In this document: positions 39,018 to 48,656 of the stretch, one piece after another | How positions within the stretch are numbered: the first letter of the stretch is position 1 | How the letters are laid out: each line of letters starts with the position of its first letter | NCBI RefSeq assembly: GCF_024732245.1 | Contig: NZ_CP093845.1 | Span: 558,001 to 622,000 of the forward strand | Direction of reading: 5' to 3' | DNA from: Dietzia sp. B32 | GTDB taxonomy: Bacteria > Actinomycetota > Actinomycetes > Mycobacteriales > Mycobacteriaceae | DNA length: 64,000 nucleotides | Notes under the pieces: model-generated | What the model was told of the DNA's origin: nothing | What the model saw: the letters and a program-made list of their open reading frames with translations, nothing else | Database searches by the model: none | Program-made: the position numbers and the translations under genes

Positions 39018-41908
39018 GGTTCGTCCCTCCCCTCGTCGGTGAGTTCGACGAGCGCGGCGAGGTCCGCGTCGTCCAGCTCGGTCAGGGCGCCGGCCAGCGG
39101 ACCCAGGGTCAGTTCGGCGAGATCCCGCTTGGCCTCGAGGAGTTCGTCGATGCGGTCCTCGACCGTCCCCGGCGCGACGAGCGTACGTACCTGCACCACC
39201 CGGGTCTGCCCGATGCGGTGCACCCGGTCGGTCGCCTGGTTCTCCACCGCCGGGTTCCACCAGCGGTCCAGGTGGACGACGTGGTTGGCCTCTGTCAGGG
39301 TCAGACCGGTCCCTCCCGCGCGGAGGGACGCGAGCATGACGGGCGGGCCCTGGGGTGATTGGAACTGCTCGACCATCTGCGCCCGTCCGGCCGCGGGGAC
39401 CCCGCCGTGGAGGAACGGCACCGTGGCCGCGGCCCGCCTCTCCAGCAGGGGCAGGATGAGATCGCCGAACGCCCGGTACTGCGTGAACAGCAGGACCTTC
39501 TCCCCCGCGTCGAGGATCTCGGTGAGGACCTCGTCGAGTGCCGCCAGCTTGCCCGAACGGTGGCGGCCGCCGCGGAGGAGTGCGGAACCGTCGCCGAGGT
39601 AATGCGCGGGGTGGTTACACACCTGCTTCAGCGCGGTGAGGCCGGACAGGATGGCGCCCTTGCGGGCGGCCCCCTCGGAATCCTTGACCTGCTCCATCAT
39701 GTCCTCGACCACCGCCCGGTACAGGGTCGCCTGCTCCCGGGTCAGGGGTGCGTCGACACGGATGTGCTGCTTCGCCGGCAGGTCGGCGACGACCCTGGGA
39801 TCGGACTTGAGGCGACGCAGCACGAACGGGGCCGCGAGTGCCCGCAGTCTCGACGCCGCGGCCTCGTCGCGGTGGGACTCGATCGGAACCGCGAACCTGG
39901 CGCGGAAGGTACTCGCCGACCCCAGCATGCCCGGGTTGGCGAAGTCCAGCACCGCCCGCAGCTCATCCAGCCGGTTCTCCACCGGTGTGCCGGTGAGCGC
40001 GATCCGGTGTTCCGCGGGGATGGCCCCGACGGCGCGCGCCACGGCGGTGGTGGGGTTCTTGACGGTCTGCGCCTCATCCGCGACCAGACGTCGCCACGCC
40101 ACCCGGGCGAGCAGCTCGGCGTCCCGGGTGGCGGTCCCGTACGAGGTCAGGACGAGATCGGCCGCTGCCAACAGCGCAGCGGCGTCGTCGCCCCGTTCCC
40201 GCGCCGGGCCGTGATGGACGTGAACCCGCAATTCAGGGGCGAACGTCGCCGACTCCCGGGCCCACGTCGCCACCAGCGTCAGCGGTGCCACCACCAGGGT
40301 GGGTCCGGTGCGACCACGCACATGTTCGGACGCGGTCAGGGCGAGCACCTGCATCGTCTTCCCGAGACCCATGTCATCGGCGAGGACGGCCCCGACGTCC
40401 GCGTCGGACAGGGCGGTCAACCACCGCACCCCCTCCAGCTGGTAGGGGCGGAGTGTGGCGCGGAACCACGTCGGGAGGTGGACGGTGATCGACGACGACG
40501 AGGGGATCCAGTCGAGGGTCGTGGGCGCCTCGATCTCCACTCCCTCGCCCTCCTCGGACATCAACGCGGCGACGAGTGCGGGTGCCGAGACCCGCTCTCC
40601 CCGCCGGGCCGCGAGGAAACGGGCTGCCCGTCGGAGTGCACCGGGATCCGCCCGGACCCACTGCCCGCGGAGCTTCACCAGGTCGGACGCCGCGTCGAGG
40701 AGCATCTGTGCCTCCGCCGCGTCCAGCGGGACATCGTCGACGACCATCTCCCAGTCGACGTCCGCCAACTGGTCGAGGCCCAGGCGGCGACCGGAGTCGA
40801 CGTTCTCGGTACCGGGGTCCTTGACCGCGACCCTGACGGCCGTCCTCACCCTGGTCCAGGCCCGCGGCAGCAGGACCTCGACTCCCCGGCCCCGCAGGGC
40901 CTCCACTCCCTCGTCGACCAACCGGATCACGAGGTCCACGGGGAGCAGCAGGTCCGGGCTACCGGCAGCAGGGACGGCGCGTCCCAGCGGGGGCCATGAC
41001 CGGACCGCCCGGTCGACGACATCGCGTACGGCGTCCCCCACGGCCGAGCCATCGGGCAGTTCGGTGAACGGGCGCAGCGAGTCGATCCCGGTACGTACGA
41101 GGACTTCCAATCGCCACAGGATCTCCGCACCCGCCGGCTGCCCGCCCTCGTCCCCGGACTCCTCCCCGTCCCCGGAATCGCCGCCGGAGGGTTCGACGAT
41201 CCGGAGCACGACCTCGACGTCCCGCGCGGCGGCGGCCCGCCAGAACTCGTGGACCGCGTCCGCCAACGGCTGCCCACCGGAGGTCACGCCGCCGCCCGTG
41301 ATCAACGCCGTTCCGAGGTCGCTCCTCCGGTCGGCGGCCAGGGGCGCCAGCGCCATCCGCGCGTGCTGATCCGCCAGAGCGGCGAGCAACCTGTCGAGTT
41401 CCTCACGGTTCTCGACAAGCCCGTGACAGCGGGACAGACTCTCCGCGGTCCACGCCGACACCACCGGAGACGCCGCGAGGGCCCAGGAGGCGTCCCACCC
41501 GCCCTCCGCACGACCGAGCGAGGGCACGACGTGCCCGGCACGGACGAACGCCGCCACACCGTCGGAGAGAGCCGCCAGTGCGCGCAGGCCGGGACCGACC
41601 CAGTGATCGGTGGCGTCGACCATGCCGCAGAGGTCGACCGCCGATCCGACCGAGACCCGGATGCCCGGCACCGTCGCCGACCGGACCCTGCCCTCGACCG
41701 GGACACGAACCCCGATCCGGTGCGTCAGGGAGAACCGCTCGAGGGACCGGACCACCTCCGGCGGGGCTCCCGCCCGGCCCACGGCCGTCACTGTGGAGGC
41801 GGGGGCGATGGACTCCGGCCTACGCAGTCCCGTCTCACACCACAGGCCGACGACCCCCGATTGCCAGACGGCGTGCAGACGCGGTTCGGCGGACGGGCTC
41901 ACGTCCAC
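39014..41908 (-). CDS. SNF2-family DNA helicase/translocase (HelZ-like)
   Basis: 964 residues from GTG 41908 (a second GTG at 41902 is equally possible). The first 480 residues hold the actinobacterial N-terminal and SNF2_assoc regions, ending in LRPYQLEGVRWLTAL. ATPase motifs: DDMGLGKTMQ near 508, VVAPLTL, VADEAQTVKN, LTGTPVENR; second lobe: LLFTQYRAFG, LHGGVP, RAGGTGLTLTEANHVVHLDRWWNP and DRVHRIGQ near 900. It uses ATP to move on double-stranded DNA without strand separation. The bacterial role is unproven; the order helicase-SWIM-nuclease-ATPase suggests DNA repair or defence. Confidence 0.88.
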   Translation of the reverse strand: MDVSPSAEPRLHAVWQSGVVGLWCETGLRRPESIAPASTVTAVGRAGAPPEVVRSLERFSLTHRIGVRVPVEGRVRSATVPGIRVSVGSAVDLCGMVDATDHWVGPGLRALAALSDGVAAFVRAGHVVPSLGRAEGGWDASWALAASPVVSAWTAESLSRCHGLVENREELDRLLAALADQHARMALAPLAADRRSDLGTALITGGGVTSGGQPLADAVHEFWRAAAARDVEVVLRIVEPSGGDSGDGEESGDEGGQPAGAEILWRLEVLVRTGIDSLRPFTELPDGSAVGDAVRDVVDRAVRSWPPLGRAVPAAGSPDLLLPVDLVIRLVDEGVEALRGRGVEVLLPRAWTRVRTAVRVAVKDPGTENVDSGRRLGLDQLADVDWEMVVDDVPLDAAEAQMLLDAASDLVKLRGQWVRADPGALRRAARFLAARRGERVSAPALVAALMSEEGEGVEIEAPTTLDWIPSSSSITVHLPTWFRATLRPYQLEGVRWLTALSDADVGAVLADDMGLGKTMQVLALTASEHVRGRTGPTLVVAPLTLVATWARESATFAPELRVHVHHGPARERGDDAAALLAAADLVLTSYGTATRDAELLARVAWRRLVADEAQTVKNPTTAVARAVGAIPAEHRIALTGTPVENRLDELRAVLDFANPGMLGSASTFRARFAVPIESHRDEAAASRLRALAAPFVLRRLKSDPRVVADLPAKQHIRVDAPLTREQATLYRAVVEDMMEQVKDSEGAARKGAILSGLTALKQVCNHPAHYLGDGSALLRGGRHRSGKLAALDEVLTEILDAGEKVLLFTQYRAFGDLILPLLERRAAATVPFLHGGVPAAGRAQMVEQFQSPQGPPVMLASLRAGGTGLTLTEANHVVHLDRWWNPAVENQATDRVHRIGQTRVVQVRTLVAPGTVEDRIDELLEAKRDLAELTLGPLAGALTELDDADLAALVELTDEGRDEP

Positions 41909-42057
41909 ATGAAAGCACGCCGGTCCGACAGCGGGTCGGGCATGCCCCCGCCGGGGTTCGCGGCGCGTCATCCACAGGCACCGCGCCCCTCCACAGTTCC
42001 ACCGCCACACCCGCTGCCCGGGCCGCCACCGGTGAGATCGCGGTTCAGACTCGATCC

Positions 42058-42819
42058 GTGTTCCGCGTGTACCGCAACCCGGTGTCGACGTCCCCTGCCG
42101 GCCGGGTCGTGCCGCCCCTCGCGCCCCGTGCGCTCGTCCTGGCACTCGGTGTGCTCGTCGTGCTCGCGGCGGTTTCGTGGTTCGGGCAGCCGCGCCGCTC
42201 CGTTCCCGGTAGCCCGGTGCGGGACGAGGTGGCCGCGCTTCTCGATGCGGTCGAGGTGGTGGACGAACGGACTCGTGCGCCCGGATACGAGAGAGAGTGT
42301 TCGGGGAACTCGGCCTGTGTGTTCGGTCCGGCCTGGAGTGACACCACCGGTGCCCCCGGGGCGGCGAACGGGTGCTCCACCCGCCACGACGTCCTGTCCC
42401 GGGACCTCATCGGCGGAACTCGGGAGGACGGAGCGGGGTGCGAGGTTCCCGGCGGAGTCCTGACCGATCCGTACACCGGCAGGGTGATCGACGCCGGCAC
42501 CGTGGGGCTACGCGGAATCCACGTCGACCACGTCTATCCGCTCTCGGCAGCGTGGGACCTGGGAGCCCGGGCGTGGCCACCGGCTCGTCGCGCAGCGTTC
42601 GCCAACGACGTCGACCGGAATCTCCTCGCGGTCTCCGCCTCGGTCAACACCGGCAAGAGCGATTCGACGCCGGCGGACTGGTTACCGCCCGACCCCGGTC
42701 GTCACTGCTTCTACGCTTCCCGGTACCTGACCGCCGCCGTCGCCTACGGCCTGCCGGTGACGGCGGCGGATCACAGGGCGCTCGCGGGGGCGGTCCGGAG
42801 ATGCCCGGACCGCCCCTAG
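42058..42819 (+). CDS. Membrane-anchored HNH endonuclease (DUF1524 type)
   Basis: 253 residues from GTG 42058. A hydrophobic helix at about 25-45 (ALVLALGVLVVLAAVSWF) is a signal anchor or signal peptide. The nuclease core shows GIHVDHVYPLSAAWDLG (the catalytic His), FANDVDRNLLAVSASVN and NTGKSDSTPADWLPP near the end, the HNH pattern of DUF1524/GmrSD C-terminal domains. Four cysteines (ERECSGNSACVFG, NGCST, GAGCEV) would suit disulphides outside the membrane. Role may be nutrient or extracellular DNA degradation. It is divergent from the SNF2 operon and ends 12 bp from convergent deaD. Confidence 0.83.
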   Translation: MFRVYRNPVSTSPAGRVVPPLAPRALVLALGVLVVLAAVSWFGQPRRSVPGSPVRDEVAALLDAVEVVDERTRAPGYERECSGNSACVFGPAWSDTTGAPGAANGCSTRHDVLSRDLIGGTREDGAGCEVPGGVLTDPYTGRVIDAGTVGLRGIHVDHVYPLSAAWDLGARAWPPARRAAFANDVDRNLLAVSASVNTGKSDSTPADWLPPDPGRHCFYASRYLTAAVAYGLPVTAADHRALAGAVRRCPDRP

Positions 42820-42831
42820 CAGCGCGGGGAA

Positions 42832-44847
42832 TCAGTGACGGTCGGGACCACCAGCGGAACGCCCGCGGAACCCGCCACCTCGGCGGTCGTCCTCACCACG
42901 GCGGAAGCCCCCGCGGTCGTCGCGCTTGTCGTCCCGTCGGTCACCGCGACGGTCGTTGAACCGGTCGCCACGGTCACCGCGGTCATCGCGGCGGGGCCCG
43001 CCACCACGCGGCTTGCCACCCCGGTCGTCCCGGAATGAGGACGGGCGCCCGGACGGTGCGCCCGAATCCGGGCGGATGTCGATCTCGGAACCGCCCACCC
43101 GGATGCCCTTCATGGAATTAAGCTGGTCCGAGGGGAGATCCGCCGGGAGTTCGACGATGGAGTGGTCGAATCGGATCGAGATGCGTCCGATGTCGCCACC
43201 CCGGAGACCGGCCTCGTTCGCCAGGGCCCCCATGATCGAGCCGGGCTTGACGTTGTTCCGCTTGCCCACCGCGATCCGGTACTGCGCCATGTTCTTCCCG
43301 GAGCGCGACGGCCGCGGGCCGTCGGAGAACTCCCGTGCCGGCCGATCGCGGCGATCGTCCCGGCGGTCGTCCCGGCGCTGCGGACGCTCGGGCTCACGCA
43401 TGAGGAAGTCGTCCGAATTCCGCGACTGGGTCGCCAGTGCTGCCGCGATGTCGGACATCGACACGGAATGCTCGGAGGCGTACTCCTCCACCAGGCGGCG
43501 GAAGAGCGCGATGCTCGGGTCCTCGAGGCTCTCGGTGATCGACTGCGCGAACTTGGCCATCCGCATCTCGTTGACGTCGTCCACACTCGGGAGCTGGATC
43601 TCGGTCAGCGGTTGGCGGGTCGCGCGCTCGATCTGCGAGAGGAGTCGCCGCTCCCGGGGGGTGACGAACAGCAGCGCCTGACCGCTCCGGCCGGCGCGGC
43701 CGGTGCGACCGATGCGGTGGATGTACGACTCGGTGTCATGCGGGATGTCGTAGTTGACGACATGGCTGATCCGCGGGACGTCGAGGCCTCGGGCGGCCAC
43801 GTCGGTGGCGACCAGGATGTCCGTGCGTCCGTCCTTCAGCGCCTCGATGGTGCGCTCCCGGAGATTCTGCGGGATGTCACCGTTGATGGGCGCCGCAGAG
43901 AACCCGCGTGCCCGGAGCCGCTCCGCCAGTTCCTCGGTCGCGGACTTGGTGCGCACGAACAGGATCATCGCGTCGAAGTCCTCGACCTCGAAGATCCGCG
44001 TCAGGGCGTCGAGCTTGTCCCGGTGGTTGACCAGCACGTATCGCTGCGAGATGGTCGGTGCCGTCGAGGTCTTGGACGCGACCTTCACCTCGGTCGGATT
44101 GGTGAGATACTTCTGCGAGATACGACGGATCGCCGCGGGCATGGTCGCCGAGAACAGGGCCACCTGGGTCGACTCCGGGGTGTCCGAGAGGATCCGTTCG
44201 ACGTCCTCCTGGAAGCCCATCGCGAGCATCTCGTCGGCCTCGTCGAGGACGAGGTGACGCAGACCCGACAGGTCGAGGGTGCCCTTCTTGAGGTGATCGA
44301 TCACACGGCCGGGGGTGCCGACGATGATCTGGGCACCGCGCCGCAGCCCGGAGAGCTGGATGCCGTACGCCTGACCGCCGTAGATGGGGAGGACGTTCAC
44401 CTGGGGCATGTTCGCCGAGTACGTGACACACGCCTCGGCGACCTGGAGGGCGAGCTCGCGGGTCGGGGCCAGGATCAGGGCCTGGGGGCTCTTCACCGCC
44501 GGATCGATCAGCGAGAGGATCGGCAACGCGAACGCGGCGGTCTTGCCCGTACCAGTCTGCGCCAGCCCGACGACGTCCCGCCCCTCGAGTACCAGCGGGA
44601 TCGTCGCCGCCTGGATCGCCGAGGGGACCTCGTAACCCACGTCCTTGACCGCCTGCGCGACGGCCGGTGCCAGCCCCATGTCGGCGAAGGTCACCTCGGG
44701 CTCGTCCTCTCCTCCCGCCGATGAGGCGGCTGCGGTGGCGGTGGCGGTGCCGGAGTCCGCGGGGGCGGCGGCTGGTTCGGGGGTGCTGGCGTCGGTGTCG
44801 ACCTCGTCGCCGGCGGTGGCGGTACGGTCCTCGTCATTGTTGTCCAT
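42832..44847 (-). CDS. deaD: DEAD-box RNA helicase (DeaD/CsdA type)
   Basis: 671 residues. After a 50-residue acidic/Ala start comes the Q motif (FADMGL...PSAIQ), Walker A AQTGTGKT at 96-103, PTRELALQ, VLDEADEML near 200, SATMP and the C-terminal RIGRTGRAGR. A DbpA-like RNA-binding domain follows (about 520-600: IAVGKRNNVKPGSIMG), then an Arg/Gly/Asp-rich tail. It unwinds short RNA duplexes in ribosome assembly and RNA decay, often in cold. Rv1253 is the probable counterpart. Confidence 0.94.
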   Translation of the reverse strand: MDNNDEDRTATAGDEVDTDASTPEPAAAPADSGTATATAAASSAGGEDEPEVTFADMGLAPAVAQAVKDVGYEVPSAIQAATIPLVLEGRDVVGLAQTGTGKTAAFALPILSLIDPAVKSPQALILAPTRELALQVAEACVTYSANMPQVNVLPIYGGQAYGIQLSGLRRGAQIIVGTPGRVIDHLKKGTLDLSGLRHLVLDEADEMLAMGFQEDVERILSDTPESTQVALFSATMPAAIRRISQKYLTNPTEVKVASKTSTAPTISQRYVLVNHRDKLDALTRIFEVEDFDAMILFVRTKSATEELAERLRARGFSAAPINGDIPQNLRERTIEALKDGRTDILVATDVAARGLDVPRISHVVNYDIPHDTESYIHRIGRTGRAGRSGQALLFVTPRERRLLSQIERATRQPLTEIQLPSVDDVNEMRMAKFAQSITESLEDPSIALFRRLVEEYASEHSVSMSDIAAALATQSRNSDDFLMREPERPQRRDDRRDDRRDRPAREFSDGPRPSRSGKNMAQYRIAVGKRNNVKPGSIMGALANEAGLRGGDIGRISIRFDHSIVELPADLPSDQLNSMKGIRVGGSEIDIRPDSGAPSGRPSSFRDDRGGKPRGGGPRRDDRGDRGDRFNDRRGDRRDDKRDDRGGFRRGEDDRRGGGFRGRSAGGPDRH

Positions 44848-44902
44848 GAGGTCTTACATGCTACGGCGTCGGGGGCCCGATGAGCGACACGCCGTGCGCA
44901 GG

Positions 44903-46132
44903 TCACTCCCCCGTCGTCGCGCGATCCGCGGACCCGTGGGTCTCCTCGGCGACGATCCAGGGGACCACGGCCACCAGCAGCAGCACGCCGGAAACGGCGA
45001 AGCCCGTCTTGTAGCCCAGCAGGTCCACCACGAGTCCCACCACGATCGGGCCGAGGATCGCACCGGAGTCGCTGGCCATCTGGAAGGTTGCGAGGACCTT
45101 GCCGCCGGCCCGGTCCGCGCCGATCACATCGGCGACCGCGGCCTGCTGCGACGGGTTGAGGATGCCCGCGCCCATCCCGGCGATGACCGAGGCCGCCACC
45201 AGGAGCGGGACGGTGTCGCACCATCCCAGGACGAGGGTCGTCACACCGGAGATCACCAGCCCCAGGATCACCATCGGGCGCCGCCCGTACCTGTCGGACA
45301 GCCATCCCGCGAACGAGACCACCGATGCGGTTCCCACCGCGAACGAGGCGAGGGCGGTCCCGGCGATGCCGGCTCCGGCATCGAAGTTCGCCGCGGCGAA
45401 CAGCGGAACGATCGCGACCCGCACACCGAACGACGTCCACCCGTTGACGAAACTGGAGATCAGTGCGGCGCGATACCCGCTGTGCCGGAGTGCCTCGCCC
45501 ACCAGGAGGGGTTCCTGACCGGTCGCCCCGTCGTCGGCCGAGGGGCGTCGGCCCCCTCGCAGGAAGACCGCCACGACGCCGGTCGCCACCAGCAGAGTGC
45601 CCGCGTACACGAAGAACGGGATGCGCATCCCGAACCCCGCCAACAGTCCGCCCAGGACGGGGCCGCCGATGTTGCCGATGAGGAAGGCCGTGGCGTACAG
45701 CCCCGCGATCCGACCCCGCGCGCCGGGCGGCGACAGCCTGGTGAGCAGGGCCATGGCGGAGATGGTGAACATGGTCGACCCGAGCCCGCCCAGCCCCCGG
45801 AACACCAGGAGTTGCCAGTAACTCTGGGCCAGCCCCGTCGCCAACGTGGAGACCACCACGATGAGCAGGCCGGACATGTAGACCCATCGTTCACCGAGCC
45901 TGTCGACGAGGAACCCGCCGGCCGGGGCGAACACCAACCGGAAGAAGGCGAACGCGCTGACGATGACCGACGCCGCGGTCACCGATACGTCGAAGCTGCG
46001 GGCGAACTGGGGCAGCACGGGGGCGACCAGTCCGTAGCCGATCGCGACGGCGAACGCCGCCGCGACCAGCACCCAGACGTCCGCCGGCAACCGGGTACGC
46101 GGCGCGGGGTTACCCGTGAGCGCGCCCCTCAC
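44903..46132 (-). CDS. Major facilitator superfamily transporter
   Basis: 409 residues from GTG 46132 with twelve predicted membrane helices. The MFS loop motif appears as GGFLVDRLGERWVYM after helix 2 and again as GWLSDRYGRRPMVI after helix 8, the pattern of 12-helix drug:proton antiporters (DHA1 type). Its start overlaps the M20 peptidase stop by 4 bp (GTGA), making it the last gene of the TetR-PLP-M20-MFS operon. It may import the substrate or export a product or toxin; the sequence does not say which. Confidence 0.88.
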   Translation of the reverse strand: MRGALTGNPAPRTRLPADVWVLVAAAFAVAIGYGLVAPVLPQFARSFDVSVTAASVIVSAFAFFRLVFAPAGGFLVDRLGERWVYMSGLLIVVVSTLATGLAQSYWQLLVFRGLGGLGSTMFTISAMALLTRLSPPGARGRIAGLYATAFLIGNIGGPVLGGLLAGFGMRIPFFVYAGTLLVATGVVAVFLRGGRRPSADDGATGQEPLLVGEALRHSGYRAALISSFVNGWTSFGVRVAIVPLFAAANFDAGAGIAGTALASFAVGTASVVSFAGWLSDRYGRRPMVILGLVISGVTTLVLGWCDTVPLLVAASVIAGMGAGILNPSQQAAVADVIGADRAGGKVLATFQMASDSGAILGPIVVGLVVDLLGYKTGFAVSGVLLLVAVVPWIVAEETHGSADRATTGE

Positions 46133-47463
46133 GCGGACCGGAGCACGCGGGCGAGCACGTCGGCTCCGAAGTGCAGTGCGTCCACCGGTACCCGCTCGTC
46201 CACCGCGTGGAAATGACCGAAGACGTCGAACTCGTCCGGCACCCGCAGCGGGACGAATCCGTACCCATCGATCCCGAGCGGGGCCAGGTGCTTGTTGTCC
46301 GTGCTGGCCGGGAGAAGGTAGGGCACGACCACGGCATCGGGATCGGACTCGGTGACGGCCTCGCGGATCACCTCCACCAACGGGGCGTCGGCGGGGGCCG
46401 CGATCGGCGGTTCCCAGATCCACTCGACAGAGACGTCGGGGCCGAGTTCCTGCTCGATCTCGGCCCGGAACGTGTCCTCGCCCCCGGGGAGCACACGGCA
46501 GTCGATCTCCGCGTGCGCCTCGGTGGGGATGACATTGGTCTTGTACCCAGCGGACAGGACCGTCGGGGAGGCGGTGTGGGACAGCGACGCCGCCACGAGG
46601 GGCCCGAAATGCCCGAGGACCTCGAGGCGCTCCGGAAGGTCGGCGATCTCACCGCTTCCACCGGCGATCCGTCCGACCGCTGCGGCGAGCGCCGTGTTGG
46701 CCTCGGTCGGTTCGACCGGGAACTCCAGGTCCGCCACGCGGTGAACCGCGCCGGCGATGGCGGCGACGGCGTTGTCCCGGGTAGGCCGGGACGCGTGCGC
46801 GGCGGTACCGTGCGCGGTGACCGTGGCCCAGGCGACGCCCTTCTCGGCGACGGCGATCGGATAGAGGCGGCGTCCGTCGACGGGCACGGACCACCCGCCC
46901 ACCTCGCTGAGTGCCTGGGTCATGCCGTCGAAGATCTCGGGCCGCTCACGGACGATCCACTTGGCACCCATGATCCCGGCGGCCTCCTCGTCCGCGAAGA
47001 ACGCGAGCAGGAGTGTGCGCCGCGGGACGATGCCCTCGCGCCGGTAGTGCCTGACGACCGCGAGCATCATGCCGATCATGTTCTTCATGTCGACGGTGCC
47101 CCGCCCGTAGAGCCAACCGTCACGGATCTGGCCGGCGAACGGCGGGACGGTCCAGTCCTCGGCGACCGCGGGCACGACGTCGACGTGCCCGTGCACGACC
47201 AAGCCACCCGCCCCCGGGTCGGAGCCCTCGACCCGGGCGAACAGGCTCCCGCGACCCGGGACCGACTCCACCAGTTCGCTCGCGATGCCGACCTCGTCGA
47301 GGTACTCCGCGATCCGGCGGCACACCCTCGTCTCGCCGTCGCCGATCGTCGCGGGGTCACCGGTGTTGGTCGAATCGATCGACACGAGGTCTGCCGTGAT
47401 CGCGACGGCCTCGGCATGCATCCGCTCCCGCGCCTGCTCGGACGCCTGCTGGGCGTCGGTCAT
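46129..47463 (-). CDS. M20-family metallopeptidase/amidohydrolase (DapE/ArgE-like)
   Basis: 444 residues from ATG 47463. Zinc-site motifs: [11 protein letters not shown] at 89-99, GRGTVDMKN with Asp125 bridging the metals, and FFADEEAAG near 155 with the catalytic Glu pair; a lid domain lies between about 195 and 320. The family removes acyl or amino-acid groups from amide substrates. It resembles M. tuberculosis DapE2 (Rv2141c) more than the biosynthetic DapE, and its place in an operon with a PLP enzyme and a transporter points to catabolism. The start overlaps the PLP-enzyme stop by 4 bp (ATGA). Confidence 0.87.
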   Translation of the reverse strand: MTDAQQASEQARERMHAEAVAITADLVSIDSTNTGDPATIGDGETRVCRRIAEYLDEVGIASELVESVPGRGSLFARVEGSDPGAGGLVVHGHVDVVPAVAEDWTVPPFAGQIRDGWLYGRGTVDMKNMIGMMLAVVRHYRREGIVPRRTLLLAFFADEEAAGIMGAKWIVRERPEIFDGMTQALSEVGGWSVPVDGRRLYPIAVAEKGVAWATVTAHGTAAHASRPTRDNAVAAIAGAVHRVADLEFPVEPTEANTALAAAVGRIAGGSGEIADLPERLEVLGHFGPLVAASLSHTASPTVLSAGYKTNVIPTEAHAEIDCRVLPGGEDTFRAEIEQELGPDVSVEWIWEPPIAAPADAPLVEVIREAVTESDPDAVVVPYLLPASTDNKHLAPLGIDGYGFVPLRVPDEFDVFGHFHAVDERVPVDALHFGADVLARVLRSA

Positions 47464-48656
47464 CCGAAACACTTCCCTTCACCACGATAGGTGGGCCAGC
47501 GGTCCACCACGGCGGGCCCGTTCCCAGTCTCGTCCACCACGTGCAGTGTGTCGAACCGCTCGCACAGCTCCCCGGCCTTCGCGTGGCGCCACCACGCGCG
47601 CCCACCGATGGCCACCTCACCGTGCACGGGAGTCTGGACCTCCCCGGCCCCCTCCCTGCCCAGGTAGTGCATGCCCGCCGGTGCGACCGGAACGGGCAGA
47701 CGGTCACTCCCGGGGACGCCCGAGGCGACATATCCCCCGTAGAGGAATGTGGTCAGGCCCCGGGCCGGCGTCCGTACGGCGGGGAGGGCGAACATCAACG
47801 CCGGCCGAGGGGTGAACGTCCGATAGGCGTCGAAGAGTCCGGGGACGTACAGGCCCGACCCCGCGGTGACCTCCGTGACGGCGGGTGCCGCCGCGCTCTC
47901 GGCGACGGATCCGGAGCCCCCCGAGTTGATGATCTCCGGTGGCCGCCCGGAGATCTCCTCGATCGTCGACGCGACCGCCCGGCGGATGCCCAGCAGCCGG
48001 CGCATGGACAGTCGCTTGACGATGCCGATCCCCCGGACGTCGTCCGGCACCCCGGCCACCTGCGCCTCGTAGAACATCGCGCCCGTCACCCTGAAGCCGG
48101 AGTCGACAGCGTGACGCACCAGCGGCGCCACGTCGTCCGGTCCGCGGAGCGGGGACCGTCGCACCCCGAGGTGGACCGGCCCCAGCCGCAGAGAGCAGTC
48201 GACGTCGATGCACACCTTCGCTCCGGTGGCCCCCGCCTCCCGCGCGATCGCCAGCTGGCGCGGATCGTCGACCATGAGTGTGACCGACTCCAGTGCCAGT
48301 GGATCGGCTCCCAGGCGCGCGAGCGCCGAGCGGTCGACGGTCGGATATCCCATCAGGACGTCGTCGCAACCCGATTCCACCAACCACAACGCCTCGTCGA
48401 GCGAGTAGGCCATGATCCCGCGGACCGTCTCGTCGCCGCGCAGTCCGTCGCCGAGGACCTCGCGAAGGACGCCACGCGCTCGCACGGACTTGCTCGCTAT
48501 GCGGATCCTCGTACCCCCGGCCCGCTGCCGCAGGTCGGCCAGGTTCGCCCGCAGGCTCGGTAGGTGCAGCGCGGCGAGGGGTGCTTCCAACCCGGCGGTC
48601 GCGGCCTCGAGCACGTCGACCACGCCGGGTGGTCCCCCACCCGCCGCGCTAGGCAC
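47460..48656 (-). CDS. PLP-dependent amino-acid deaminase/aldolase (alanine racemase-like N-terminal fold)
   Basis: 398 residues from GTG 48656. The barrel begins PLAALHLPSLRANLADLRQRAG and has the PLP lysine in RIRIASKSVRA near 55, then IMAYSLDEALWLVESG and MGYPT. The C-terminal domain carries CERFDTLHVVD, typical of the D-serine dehydratase/D-threonine aldolase-like group. Likely substrates are D-amino or 3-hydroxy-amino acids; which one cannot be read. It overlaps the TetR gene by 8 bp and the M20 gene by 4 bp. In other actinobacteria this type stands beside the sugar-lactone oxidase found just across the promoter region here. Confidence 0.82.
   Translation of the reverse strand: MPSAAGGGPPGVVDVLEAATAGLEAPLAALHLPSLRANLADLRQRAGGTRIRIASKSVRARGVLREVLGDGLRGDETVRGIMAYSLDEALWLVESGCDDVLMGYPTVDRSALARLGADPLALESVTLMVDDPRQLAIAREAGATGAKVCIDVDCSLRLGPVHLGVRRSPLRGPDDVAPLVRHAVDSGFRVTGAMFYEAQVAGVPDDVRGIGIVKRLSMRRLLGIRRAVASTIEEISGRPPEIINSGGSGSVAESAAAPAVTEVTAGSGLYVPGLFDAYRTFTPRPALMFALPAVRTPARGLTTFLYGGYVASGVPGSDRLPVPVAPAGMHYLGREGAGEVQTPVHGEVAIGGRAWWRHAKAGELCERFDTLHVVDETGNGPAVVDRWPTYRGEGKCFG

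Noticed and set aside
44848-44902. Terminator or small gene between deaD and the MFS gene
   Set aside because: No hairpin of note and no start with ribosome-binding site; TAGCAT at 44858-44863 could be a deaD -10 but is too weak to list separately.
46129-47463. Biosynthetic dapE
   Set aside because: Its operon (TetR, PLP enzyme, MFS) and its similarity to the DapE2-type group point to another amide substrate; no other lysine-pathway gene is adjacent.
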